Origin: DATFVJ01 sp963727015
GTDB taxonomy: Bacteria; Actinomycetota; Actinomycetes; Streptosporangiales; Streptosporangiaceae
Assembly: GCA_963727015.1 (NCBI GenBank)
Contig: CAVSEV010000015.1
Span: 186,001-250,000 of the forward strand
DNA length: 64,000 nt
Direction of reading: 5' to 3'
The notes under the pieces are model-generated. The model was given only the letters and a program-made list of their open reading frames with translations. It did no database searches and was not told the DNA's origin. The translations under genes were made by a program, and so were the position numbers. Of the stretch, positions 19,450 to 27,576 are shown piece by piece; the stretch's first letter is position 1; every line of letters begins with the position of its first letter.

Positions 19450-20898
19450 TCACGCCCGCTCGTCACGACCGGCCAGGTCGTTCGCTCGTCGGCCGGCCTG
19501 GGCAGCGCGAAGGCCTCGGGGCCAACGTGGTCGTCCGGCGCGCCCGTCTTCGCAGCGAACCGTTGGGAGGTAATGCCGTGGTGTCGCCAGGAGGATGATC
19601 ACCGCGAGCAGGTACACCTCGATGAACGACCTGAAGTCGCCGACGTAGCTGCTCCAGGTGGTGGGGGTCAGGACGCAGACCTCGACCAGGTAAAGCACGA
19701 ATGCGAGGCGTTCGTGGGCCGGTGCGGTCGTCGCGCGCAGCGACAGCAGTGCGGCGACGGAGACGCTGGCAAGGATGGTGAACTCAAGCAGCCAGGAGTC
19801 CAGCTTGGCGCAGTTTGTGGTGATGATGTGGCCGAAGTTGTACAGCACCGCGTGGATGCCGGCAGCGAAAGGCGCTCCGACGTTGCGGCCCCCGTCCGCG
19901 AAAAGGGGGAGTCTTCCCGTGGCGGCCAGCACCACGAGCTGCCACCCGGCGAAGATGGCCATTGGCACAACCCAGGTCAGGTCGCCGGTCCCGGGCCTGG
20001 CCCTGCGACGGCCCAGCTGAGCCAGCCGGATGACCGCGATGGCGGCGGGGACTACCAGGACGGTCTCCCTGGTGAGGGCGCCGCAGGCGAATAGCACCGT
20101 GGCCAGCACCGGGCTCCGTCGGCGGTAGGCGAGCATCCCGCCGAGCAGGCAGGCCGCGGCGAGCGGCTCGGCTGTGTCGCGGCTGAGGCTTGTGAGGAGC
20201 CCGAAGTAGGCAGGCAGCAGAAGCCCCCACAGGGCGTGGCGGCCGGACTGGCGGGCGAACAGGCCGCCAAGCACGCCCATGCCGGCGATGGCCAAGATGT
20301 TGACCACGACGAGGGCGACGGGCACAAAGTGCTGCTGGCCGAGCGAGATCAGCCAGGTGAGCGCCGGATAGCCGATCCGCGTGTACCGGTAGGGCTGGTC
20401 CATCGTGATGCCGAACGCGGTGCGGTGGAGGTTGGCTGGATCCAGGGCAAGTCGGTAGAAGAATTGGCCGTCGTAGCCATAGGTCGCCTGAAGGTGCACG
20501 CCCTTCGGCAGCTCGGTGGCATTCGCGTAATGGTTGCCGAGCATGATGAACGCGCTGATGTCGCCGCGCGCCCGGGTCCACAGGCGCACCATGACGAAGC
20601 AGGCCGCCGCCAGGAGGGCGACAAGTCCAGGGAGAGCGGCCCGGTTCGTCCTCGACCAGATCGCAGGCCCAGGTACCAAGGCGGACGCGCCGGCGCCTGC
20701 CGCGATCGCCCGCTCGTCGCTGGCTGACCTCAAGCGCACCGGGGAGCCTCCGGTGCGGGTCGCCTTACCCTGGGCCGACCGGCTCGCCCCTTCTGCCAGG
20801 ACTCCTACCTCCTCGGAAGGCGCGGCGACGTCAGCATGCCACCACACTGCCAATGCGCGGATTGCCCTTTCCGCTGGCGGGACCATCATGAGCGACAC
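19450..20898 (-). CDS. Polytopic membrane protein, GT-C glycosyltransferase-like
   Basis: 482 residues. After an unstructured first 85 residues there are about nine hydrophobic helices (LPGLVALLAAACFVMVRLW, FVPVALVVVNILAIAGMGVLGG, VLVVPAAIAVIRLA). The first periplasmic loop holds GYDGQFFYRLALDPANLHRT, resembling acceptor/donor loops of lipid-linked mannosyltransferases. SRDTAEPLAAACLLGGMLAYRRR and ALTRETVLVVP are also typical of bacterial GT-C proteins. The exact start is uncertain because the N-terminus is low-complexity. Divergent from a second GT-C-like protein at 21057. Confidence 0.75.
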   Translation of the reverse strand: MSLMMVPPAERAIRALAVWWHADVAAPSEEVGVLAEGASRSAQGKATRTGGSPVRLRSASDERAIAAGAGASALVPGPAIWSRTNRAALPGLVALLAAACFVMVRLWTRARGDISAFIMLGNHYANATELPKGVHLQATYGYDGQFFYRLALDPANLHRTAFGITMDQPYRYTRIGYPALTWLISLGQQHFVPVALVVVNILAIAGMGVLGGLFARQSGRHALWGLLLPAYFGLLTSLSRDTAEPLAAACLLGGMLAYRRRSPVLATVLFACGALTRETVLVVPAAIAVIRLAQLGRRRARPGTGDLTWVVPMAIFAGWQLVVLAATGRLPLFADGGRNVGAPFAAGIHAVLYNFGHIITTNCAKLDSWLLEFTILASVSVAALLSLRATTAPAHERLAFVLYLVEVCVLTPTTWSSYVGDFRSFIEVYLLAVIILLATPRHYLPTVRCEDGRAGRPRWPRGLRAAQAGRRANDLAGRDERA

Positions 20899-20900
20899 AT

Positions 20901-20937
20901 GTCCGCCCGATACGCTGTGTCACAGTATCGGGCGGAC
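20901..20937. promoter_or_regulatory. 13-bp inverted repeat between divergent membrane-protein genes
   Basis: Perfect arms GTCCGCCCGATAC (20901-20913) and GTATCGGGCGGAC (20925-20937) around 11 bases containing TGTGTCACA. It lies directly at the 5' end of the minus-strand gene, so an operator or leader hairpin is more likely than a terminator. Confidence 0.5.
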
Positions 20938-21056
20938 CTTAGCAACCTGTCATTGACACCTCAGAGAAACCTGCGTCCCCGGCGTTATGAAAGCGGCGTC
21001 ATGAAAAGGGATGGTGAGTAGTCTGCTGGGCATGATCCCGCTGGCCCGCAGGGCCG

Positions 21057-22796
21057 ATGCCTGACCCGGTGACGCCCAGCCGGAGGCCGCAGGCGGGAGG
21101 AGTGGCCGCAGCCGTCCGGTTGCCTGACACAGCCACGGCGCTGTCACCAGGCTCATCCGGCGGCTGGCTCGCGGCGAGGGCGGGGACCTGGTGGGCGCGC
21201 GGCGGGGGCTGGAGCGGGCCCGCCGTGCTTGCCGTAGCCGGGGTCGTGCTCTTTTTCACCTACCTGCAGTTGTCGCGCACCTATCCGGAGAACTCGGATG
21301 AGGCGAACATCCTGCTGATGGCGTCGGACATGCTGCACGGCAACCTGCTGCTGCACGGCTGGTCCATGTCGCACCTGTCGTTCTACACGACCGAGCTGCC
21401 GCAGTACATGGTGGTGGAGCTGGTCCGCGGGCTGAACCCGGACACGGCGCACGTCGCCGCCGCGATGACCTACACGCTTGCCGTACTGCTCGCAGCGCTG
21501 CTGGCAAAGGGGAAAGCGACCGGCAAGAACGCCGCGGTCCGGGTGCTGCTGGCGGCTGGGATCATGCTCGCGCCGCAGCTCGGTGTGGGTATCTTCGCCC
21601 TGCTGTTGTCCGTGGGGCATATCGGGACGGCCGTGCCCCTCCTGCTGATCTGGCTGATGCTGGACCGGGCCCGGCCTCGCTGGTATGTGCCGGTGGCGCT
21701 CGGCGCGGCGCTGGCGTGGGTCCTGGTCGCCGATTCCCTCGTGCTTGTCGCGGGGGTCGCGCCGCTGGTGCTGGTGTGCGGCGTGCGTGTGGCCCGGGAG
21801 CTGTCAAGAAACCCGGCGCCGGCCAGCGATCGCGCCAGCCGTGTCCGGCGGGCGCTGGCGGCGCGATGGTATGAGCTGTCCCTGGCCGGCGCGGCCCTCG
21901 TTGCTGTGGGTGTCTCGTCGATCGTGGTCAGGCTGATCCGTGCCGAGGGCGGGTACCTTGTCCACTCAGTCCCGGTTGGCATCGCCGGGGCCAGCAAGCT
22001 GCCCGCCCACGCCGGGATCACGGCTGAGGGACTGCTCGCGCTGTTCGGCGCTGGCTTCAACGGGCTGTATCCGGGCGCCGGGCTGACTTTCGCGCTGCCG
22101 CACGGCGGCGGGCTGGTCTTCGCCGTCCTGCACTTGGCCGGGGTGGCGCTGGTGGCCTGGGCGCTGTGGCTGGTGGCGCGACGGTTTCTGGCAGGGGCAG
22201 ACCTGGTCGACCAGGTCCTGGCGGTCGCGGTGGCGGCGAACGTGGCTGTGTATCTGCCGAGCACCTTCGCTACCGGGGTGCTGAACGTGCGGGAGATGGC
22301 GGTGCTACTGCCGTTCGGCGCCGCGCTTGCCGGGCGCACGCTCGCGCCGCGAATCCGCGGCAGCAAGCTCGCGCGGGTGCTTGTGGCCGTGCTGATCGGC
22401 TACGGGCTCGGCCTCGCGCATGAAGTGGTCCAGCCATCGGTCCCGCCGGCCAATGAACGGCTTGCGGTATGGCTGGCAGCCCATCACCTGACATCCGGTC
22501 TTGGCGGCTACTGGGAGGCGAGCATCGTCACGGCCGATACCGGGGGCCGTGTCACGATCAGGGCGGTCTTGCCGGACACGGTCCAGCGGGACAGCTGGGA
22601 ATCGAAGGACTCGTGGTATGACCGGCGTTCGGACCGCGCCGACTTTGTCGTCTTCGACAGCCAGCCGGGATTCTTTCACCGCTGGGTGCCTTACGGTCCC
22701 GTGCGGGCGAAATTCGGTCAACCCGCCCGCACCTACCATGTCGGCCAGTACACGATCATGGTCTGGGACAAGAACCTGCTGGCGCAGCTTGGCTGA
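21057..22796 (+). CDS. Polytopic membrane protein, probable GT-C-type transferase
   Basis: 579 residues with roughly ten transmembrane helices (VLAVAGVVLFFTYLQLSR, MTYTLAVLLAALLAKG, AAGIMLAPQLGVGIFALLLS) and a soluble C-terminal domain from about residue 470. The first loop after TM1 carries YPENSDEANILLMASDML, with acidic residues in the place where GT-C enzymes keep the catalytic Asp, then SFYTTELPQYMVVELVRGL. No exact family is recognised; related proteins are annotated as hypothetical membrane proteins or dolichyl-phosphate-mannose-type transferases. It is divergent from the gene at 20898 and may belong to the same surface-glycan function. Confidence 0.75.
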   Translation: MPDPVTPSRRPQAGGVAAAVRLPDTATALSPGSSGGWLAARAGTWWARGGGWSGPAVLAVAGVVLFFTYLQLSRTYPENSDEANILLMASDMLHGNLLLHGWSMSHLSFYTTELPQYMVVELVRGLNPDTAHVAAAMTYTLAVLLAALLAKGKATGKNAAVRVLLAAGIMLAPQLGVGIFALLLSVGHIGTAVPLLLIWLMLDRARPRWYVPVALGAALAWVLVADSLVLVAGVAPLVLVCGVRVARELSRNPAPASDRASRVRRALAARWYELSLAGAALVAVGVSSIVVRLIRAEGGYLVHSVPVGIAGASKLPAHAGITAEGLLALFGAGFNGLYPGAGLTFALPHGGGLVFAVLHLAGVALVAWALWLVARRFLAGADLVDQVLAVAVAANVAVYLPSTFATGVLNVREMAVLLPFGAALAGRTLAPRIRGSKLARVLVAVLIGYGLGLAHEVVQPSVPPANERLAVWLAAHHLTSGLGGYWEASIVTADTGGRVTIRAVLPDTVQRDSWESKDSWYDRRSDRADFVVFDSQPGFFHRWVPYGPVRAKFGQPARTYHVGQYTIMVWDKNLLAQLG

Positions 22797-22910
22797 TTGT
22801 GAGCCTCTGGCCCACTTCGTGTTCTGATCCATCGGCGTTCTATGGGATTCACGGGGATCTTTCCAGACCTGCGCCGCCAAAAGGGGCAAGCCAGATATGG
22901 TCCGGATGTG

Positions 22911-23501
22911 ATGCCAAATGGAACCCCTGGCACCCCGGGCGAGCTCCGGCCACTGTGGCGGAACCGCAAGATTATCGTCGCCACCGCGACAGGCGTGGCA
23001 GCAGTCGCAGCCATCATCGTCGCGGTGGCCGCGTCCGGCAGCGCCGCCCCGAAGACACATCCGCGCGCGGCTGGCTCCGCGACACCGGCCGCGACATCGG
23101 CGCGGACACCGGCCGCGACGCCGTCCGCATCGGCCTCCGCACGGCAAAGCCAGCCAGTCACCGCAAGCAGCGCCCTGGCGAGCCCGCCGCAGGCCCAGCC
23201 GCCAGCCAGGCCGCGCACAGCCGCCGCGCCAGCCAACCGGCATGCCGTACTCATCACCAAGGCACAACTCGGCACCGACTGGCCGCTCACCGTATCGTCG
23301 GGTTACGTGCGCTGCATCGTGGCCTCCAATGCCTACACCTTCATGGCCGCCACCACGGGCGGCAGAACCTACGCGCTCAACCTCGCAGCTCTCAAGCTCG
23401 GCTACCCGTCGATCACGGCAGTACAGATCCAGTCGGAGGATGGCACCGGTGAGCCGGCCGACGTGAGCCCATTGCAGGAGCGCGCGGCCAACCTGTGCTA
23501 G
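22911..23501 (+). CDS. Membrane-anchored DUF2511 protein
   Basis: About 196 residues from ATG 22911; the frame opens at 22842. A single N-terminal membrane helix (KIIVATATGVAAVAAIIVAV) is followed by an Ala/Pro/Thr-rich linker of about 90 residues, and a C-terminal domain with VLITKAQLGTDWPLTVSSG, YVRC, and GGRTYALNLAALKLGY. This matches DUF2511 (the E. coli YebY type), whose members have a conserved Cys and are secreted or periplasmic. The role is unclear; YebY has been linked to copper handling. The protein ends NLC, giving a second Cys. Confidence 0.78.
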   Translation: MPNGTPGTPGELRPLWRNRKIIVATATGVAAVAAIIVAVAASGSAAPKTHPRAAGSATPAATSARTPAATPSASASARQSQPVTASSALASPPQAQPPARPRTAAAPANRHAVLITKAQLGTDWPLTVSSGYVRCIVASNAYTFMAATTGGRTYALNLAALKLGYPSITAVQIQSEDGTGEPADVSPLQERAANLC

Positions 23502-23822
23502 GGACACGCCCTAGCTAGCGGGCGCAACAGGGGTGCCTGACCTGGCCGATGTGGCGTCACAGTCACGCATAGGTATCTCTAGACCCCTTTGAGTAACGGT
23601 TCCCACGTCGGCGCCGATAACCAGATAGACGCGGTTGACGTGGGTACCCCCGAGCCCACGTCGGCCGCGTCTGCACGCTACCGGCGCCGTGCGCGATCGG
23701 TGCACCCGGCAGGGGCCGCCAGATAGCGCCGCCACATAGCGGCGAAAGGAAACGGCGCGCCATCGCGCCAGCCGTGGGGTCAAGCCTGCCGCGACCGCCC
23801 GCAGGCGGGTACCGTTCGGTTC
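23502..23822. other. 321-base gap upstream of dapA
   Basis: No gene supported. Inverted 8-bp arms CCCACGTC / GACGTGGG lie near 23604 and 23637. TACCGT at 23808-23813 is 9 bases before the dapA ATG and could be a -10 box for a leaderless transcript. Confidence 0.4.
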
Positions 23823-24734
23823 ATGACAGGTACGCAAGCTCCGCCGTTCGGCCGGATGCTGACCGCGATGGTCACGCCGATGACGGCCGATGGCTCTCTC
23901 GACTGCGACGGCGCCGCCAGGCTCGCCGCCTACCTCGTTGACGACATGCGCAACGACGGTCTCGTGATCAGCGGTACCACCGGCGAGTCCCCTACCACGA
24001 CGGACGCGGAAAAGGAGCGCCTGCTCGCCACCGTGCTCGGCGCTGTCGGCGACCGTGCGACAGTCGTAACAGGCGTCGGGACCAATGACACCGCGCACAC
24101 GATCGAACTGGCGAGGCAGGCGGAGCGGGCCGGAGCGCACGCCCTGCTCGCCGTTACCCCGTACTACAGCAAGCCGCCGCAGGCGGGCCTGCTCCGGCAT
24201 TTCACCGCCCTGGCCGACTCGACCGGGCTGCCGGTCATGCTCTACGACATACCGGGCAGGACGGCGGCACCTATCGCCACCGAGACGCTCGTCAAACTAG
24301 CGGAACACCCGCGCATCGTCGCGGTCAAGGACGCCAAGGACGATCCGGGCGCGACGTCCTGGGTGCTCGCCCGGACGGACCTCGCGTACTACTGCGGTAC
24401 GGACATGGTCAACCTGCCGTGGCTCGCACTCGGCGCGTGCGGTTTCGTCAGCGTGGTGGGTCACCTGGTCGGCGACCGCCTGCATGACATGATCGACGCC
24501 TACTCCTCGGGTGACGTGGCCGGCGCGCTTGCGATTCACCGCAGCCTGCTGCCCGTATACACGGGGATGTTCCGCAACCAGGGAGTGATCATGACGAAGG
24601 CGGCGCTTGAGCTGCTCGGGCTTCCCGGCGGCCCGGTGCGCGGTCCGCTGGCCGACGCGACGCCTCCCGAGATAGCCAAACTCCGTGACGATCTGCAAGC
24701 AGGCGGCGTGAAGATCCCGGGGCTGGCCGCGTGA
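23823..24734 (+). CDS. dapA: 4-hydroxy-tetrahydrodipicolinate synthase
   Basis: 303 residues, the normal length. Condenses pyruvate with aspartate semialdehyde in the diaminopimelate/lysine pathway. The substrate-loop motif GTTGESPT is present, the catalytic Tyr141 is in YDIPGRT and the Schiff-base Lys169 in AVKDAKDD. The next gene, rnj, starts at 24731 and overlaps the stop by 4 bp, as in other actinomycetes. The last pathway gene in this window is dapF at 62877. Confidence 0.97.
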   Translation: MTGTQAPPFGRMLTAMVTPMTADGSLDCDGAARLAAYLVDDMRNDGLVISGTTGESPTTTDAEKERLLATVLGAVGDRATVVTGVGTNDTAHTIELARQAERAGAHALLAVTPYYSKPPQAGLLRHFTALADSTGLPVMLYDIPGRTAAPIATETLVKLAEHPRIVAVKDAKDDPGATSWVLARTDLAYYCGTDMVNLPWLALGACGFVSVVGHLVGDRLHDMIDAYSSGDVAGALAIHRSLLPVYTGMFRNQGVIMTKAALELLGLPGGPVRGPLADATPPEIAKLRDDLQAGGVKIPGLAA

Positions 24735-26416
24735 GCCACCCGCACCCCGAGCTCAACCCGCCACCGCCCCTTTCCCCTAACGGCTTGCGCATTGTGCCAC
24801 TGGGCGGGCTCGGTGAGATCGGCCGGAACATGACGGTGTTCGAGTACCGTGGCCGGCTGCTCATCGTGGACTGCGGTGTCCTCTTCCCAGAATCAGACCA
24901 GCCGGGCGTCGACCTGATCCTGCCGGACTTCGACTACATACGGGGACGCCTCGACGCGGTCGACGCGATTGTCCTCACGCACGCGCACGAGGACCACATC
25001 GGGGCGGTGCCTTACCTGCTGCGGGAGCGAGCCGACATCCCCCTCATCGGCTCGAAGCTCACCCTGGCGCTGGTGGCGAGCAAGCTCACGGAGCATCGCA
25101 TTGACCCGGTCACCGTCCAGGTGGCTGAAGGCACGCGGCAGCCGTTCGGGAACTTTGACCTCGAATTCTTCGCGGTCAACCATTCCATCCCCGATGCTCT
25201 CGCCGTCGCTATCCGCACCCCGGCCGGGGTGGTACTGCATACCGGCGACTTCAAAATGGACCAGTTGCCGCTCGACAGCCGGCTGACCGACCTCGCGGGT
25301 TTCGCGCGCCTCGGCGGCGAGGGCATCGACCTGCTCATGTCCGACTCGACGAACGCCGAGGTGCCCGGCATCGTGACGAGCGAGCGGGCGATCGCTCCCG
25401 TCCTCGACGAGGTGTTCGCCACCGCCGAGAAGCGGATCATCGTGGCGTGCTTCGCCAGCCACGTGCACCGGGTCCAGCAGGTCCTCGACGCGGCGGCGAG
25501 CCACGGCCGCAAGGTGGCGTTCGTCGGCAGGTCGATGGTGCGCAACATGGGGGTCGCGCGCGATCTAGGCTATCTGAGGGTGCCAGGCGGCCTGATGGTC
25601 GACGTGCGCGAGGTCGACGACCTGCCGCCGGAGCGGGTCGTGCTGGTCTCCACCGGTTCGCAGGGCGAACCAATGTCCGCACTCTCCAGGATGGCCAGCC
25701 GCGATCATCAGATCCGGGTGGTCGCGGGCGACACGGTAATCCTGGCCTCCTCGCTGATCCCGGGAAACGAGACCGCGGTCTACCGGGTGATCAACGGGCT
25801 CACCCGCTGGGGCGCGCGGGTGGTGCACAAGGGCAACGCGCTCGTGCACGTGTCCGGGCACGCGCCGGCCGGTGAACTGCTCTACGTGCTCAACCTCACC
25901 CGCCCGGCAAGCTTCATGCCGATACACGGAGAGTGGCGGCATCTGCGGGCGCACGCGGAGCTTGCCGAGCTCGCGGGCGTGCCGGCGGGCCGGATAGTGA
26001 TAGCCGAGGACGGCGTCGTCGTGGACCTCGTGGCCGGGCAGGCGTCAGTGGCGGGCGCGGTACCGTGCGGTTACGTCTACGTGGACGGCCTTTCGGTCGG
26101 CGAGGTGACCGAGTCGTCGCTGAAGGACCGGCGGATTCTGGGTGACGAAGGGTTCGTGTCCGTTGTCCTCGTGGTCGACTCGACGACGGGCAAGCTGCTC
26201 GGCGGGCCCGAGATCCACGCGCGCGGTTCGGGTATCGACGACGCGGCGCTGCAAGGTGTGCGGCCGCTGATCGAGGAGACACTCGCGCACGCCGCCGCCG
26301 ACGCCATCAACGACCCACATCAGCTTCGTCAGCTTGTCCGCCGTACGGTGGGACGCTGGGTGAACGAGACCTACCGGCGCCGCCCGATGATCATCCCGGT
26401 CGTGGTAGAGGTCTGA
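24731..26416 (+). CDS. rnj: Ribonuclease J
   Basis: 561 residues of the metallo-beta-lactamase/beta-CASP family. The metal motif is LTHAHEDHIGAVPYLL; other conserved parts are VVLHTGDFKMDQ, MSDSTNAE and the beta-CASP segment VSTGSQGEPMSALSRMA. HVSGHAPAGELLYVLNLTRP gives the late His. Role: 5'-to-3' exonuclease and endonuclease in mRNA decay and rRNA maturation. GTG 24731 overlaps the dapA stop (GTGA), so translation is probably coupled. RNase Y is encoded at 54613, so both main decay enzymes lie in the window. Confidence 0.96.
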   Translation: MSHPHPELNPPPPLSPNGLRIVPLGGLGEIGRNMTVFEYRGRLLIVDCGVLFPESDQPGVDLILPDFDYIRGRLDAVDAIVLTHAHEDHIGAVPYLLRERADIPLIGSKLTLALVASKLTEHRIDPVTVQVAEGTRQPFGNFDLEFFAVNHSIPDALAVAIRTPAGVVLHTGDFKMDQLPLDSRLTDLAGFARLGGEGIDLLMSDSTNAEVPGIVTSERAIAPVLDEVFATAEKRIIVACFASHVHRVQQVLDAAASHGRKVAFVGRSMVRNMGVARDLGYLRVPGGLMVDVREVDDLPPERVVLVSTGSQGEPMSALSRMASRDHQIRVVAGDTVILASSLIPGNETAVYRVINGLTRWGARVVHKGNALVHVSGHAPAGELLYVLNLTRPASFMPIHGEWRHLRAHAELAELAGVPAGRIVIAEDGVVVDLVAGQASVAGAVPCGYVYVDGLSVGEVTESSLKDRRILGDEGFVSVVLVVDSTTGKLLGGPEIHARGSGIDDAALQGVRPLIEETLAHAAADAINDPHQLRQLVRRTVGRWVNETYRRRPMIIPVVVEV

Positions 26417-26429
26417 GACGGCACGAAAG

Positions 26430-26945
26430 GCCGGGCCTGCGCACGAGGGGCCTGGCTGCCGCATGAGGGCCGGGCCTGCGTATGAGGGGCCGGGCCCGAG
26501 CACGAGGGCCGGGCCTGCGTATGAGGGGCCGGGCCCGAGCACGCGGGGCCGGGCGTCCGCGCGTGGCGTCCGCGTATGAGGGGCGCGCGTCCGCGTATGA
26601 GGGCCGCGGGTCCGTGTGAGGGGTGCGCGCCCGCGTATGAGGGGCGCGGGTCCGTGTGAGGGGCGCGGGTCCGTGTGAGGGGCGCGGGTCCGTGTGAGGG
26701 GCGCGCCCGCGCTTGAGGGGCGCGGGTCCGTGTGAGGGGCGCGCGTCCGCGTATGAGGGGCGCGCACCCGCGTATGAGGGGCGCGCGTCCGCGTATGAAG
26801 GGTCGGGCCCGCGCACGAAGCGCCCAGGCCCGGGACTACTGAGCCGGTCCGTCGGACCGACCAAGCCGGTCTCGGCGTCTTCTTCAGCGTCTCAGCGTCT
26901 CGGCGTCTCGGCGTCTCGGCGTCTCGGCGTCCGGCCTCGGCGTCT
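26430..26945. repeat. Long degenerate tandem array downstream of rnj
   Basis: From 26430 to about 26815 the DNA repeats units such as GAGGGGCGCGGGTCCGTGT and GAGGGGCGCGCGTCCGCGTA (roughly 19-22 bp, more than fifteen copies). From about 26885 a second array repeats GCGTCTCG (8 bp, about six copies). Long open frames across it on the minus strand are repeats only. Confidence 0.9.
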
Positions 26946-27052
26946 CGGGGAGCGTAAGTCCAGAAATCGGCGCCCCCCGACACCATCAAGCGTCCTTTGA
27001 AGATCCAACGTGCACGATCAAGCTCCTTCAAGATCATTTGAATGGCCTAGCT

Positions 27053-27108
27053 GACACACAATGGGCCATTGTGTGTCGGATCTGACACACAATGGCCCAT
27101 TGTGTGTC
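27053..27108. repeat. Twin 25-bp palindromes, copy 1
   Basis: Two palindromes at 27053-27077 and 27084-27108, each with 12-bp arms GACACACAATGG / CCATTGTGTGTC around one central base, start points 31 bp apart. The same arrangement with identical spacing recurs at 62656-62711. They lie between rnj and ftsK. Confidence 0.9.
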
Positions 27109-27231
27109 ATTGGCTGCGGGTGATCTTGCCATCTGTGGCCATCGCGTGCGGCGGGGTCATTGCGGAGAGCGTTCGCCCGTACCCTCAAGGTGACTTCCGG
27201 CACGGGGAGTGTCCTTTCCTGCGCGGAGAGT

Positions 27232-27475
27232 CCGGAGTGCCGCTGCTGGCGCGGAGAGCGCGCCAGCTGTCGTGCCGAGTGACGACATCTGGCCCGGAGA
27301 ACGCCGCAGCCGTCGTGCCGAGTGCCGACATCTGGCCCGGAGTGCCGCTGCTCGCGCGGAGAGCGCGCCAGCTGTCGTGCCGAGTGACGACAGCTGGCCC
27401 GGAGAGCGCCGCAGCTGTCGTGCCGAGTGCCGAGTGCCGAGCGCCGAGCGCCGAGTGCCGAGTGCCGACCGCTGA
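27232..27475. repeat. Imperfect tandem array before ftsK
   Basis: A roughly 117-bp block (GTGCCGCTGCTGGCGCGGAG, GCGCGCCAGCTGTCGTGCCG) occurs twice with changes, followed by a run of 7-10 bp GTGCCGA/GCGCCGA units up to 27475. No gene is supported between 26417 and 27576. Confidence 0.85.
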
Positions 27476-27576
27476 CGCGGCAGCGGGCAGCATGGACGTG
27501 GGGTCAGGGTGACAATCTTCGCGACACGCGCGCCAGTGCCTTTGGCCGCAAAGGGTTAATCAGTACCGTTGCAACC

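Noticed and set aside
26045..27037. Minus-strand 330-codon frame full of RTRAPHTDPRP units
   Set aside because: It is the reverse reading of a tandem array plus the antisense of the rnj end.
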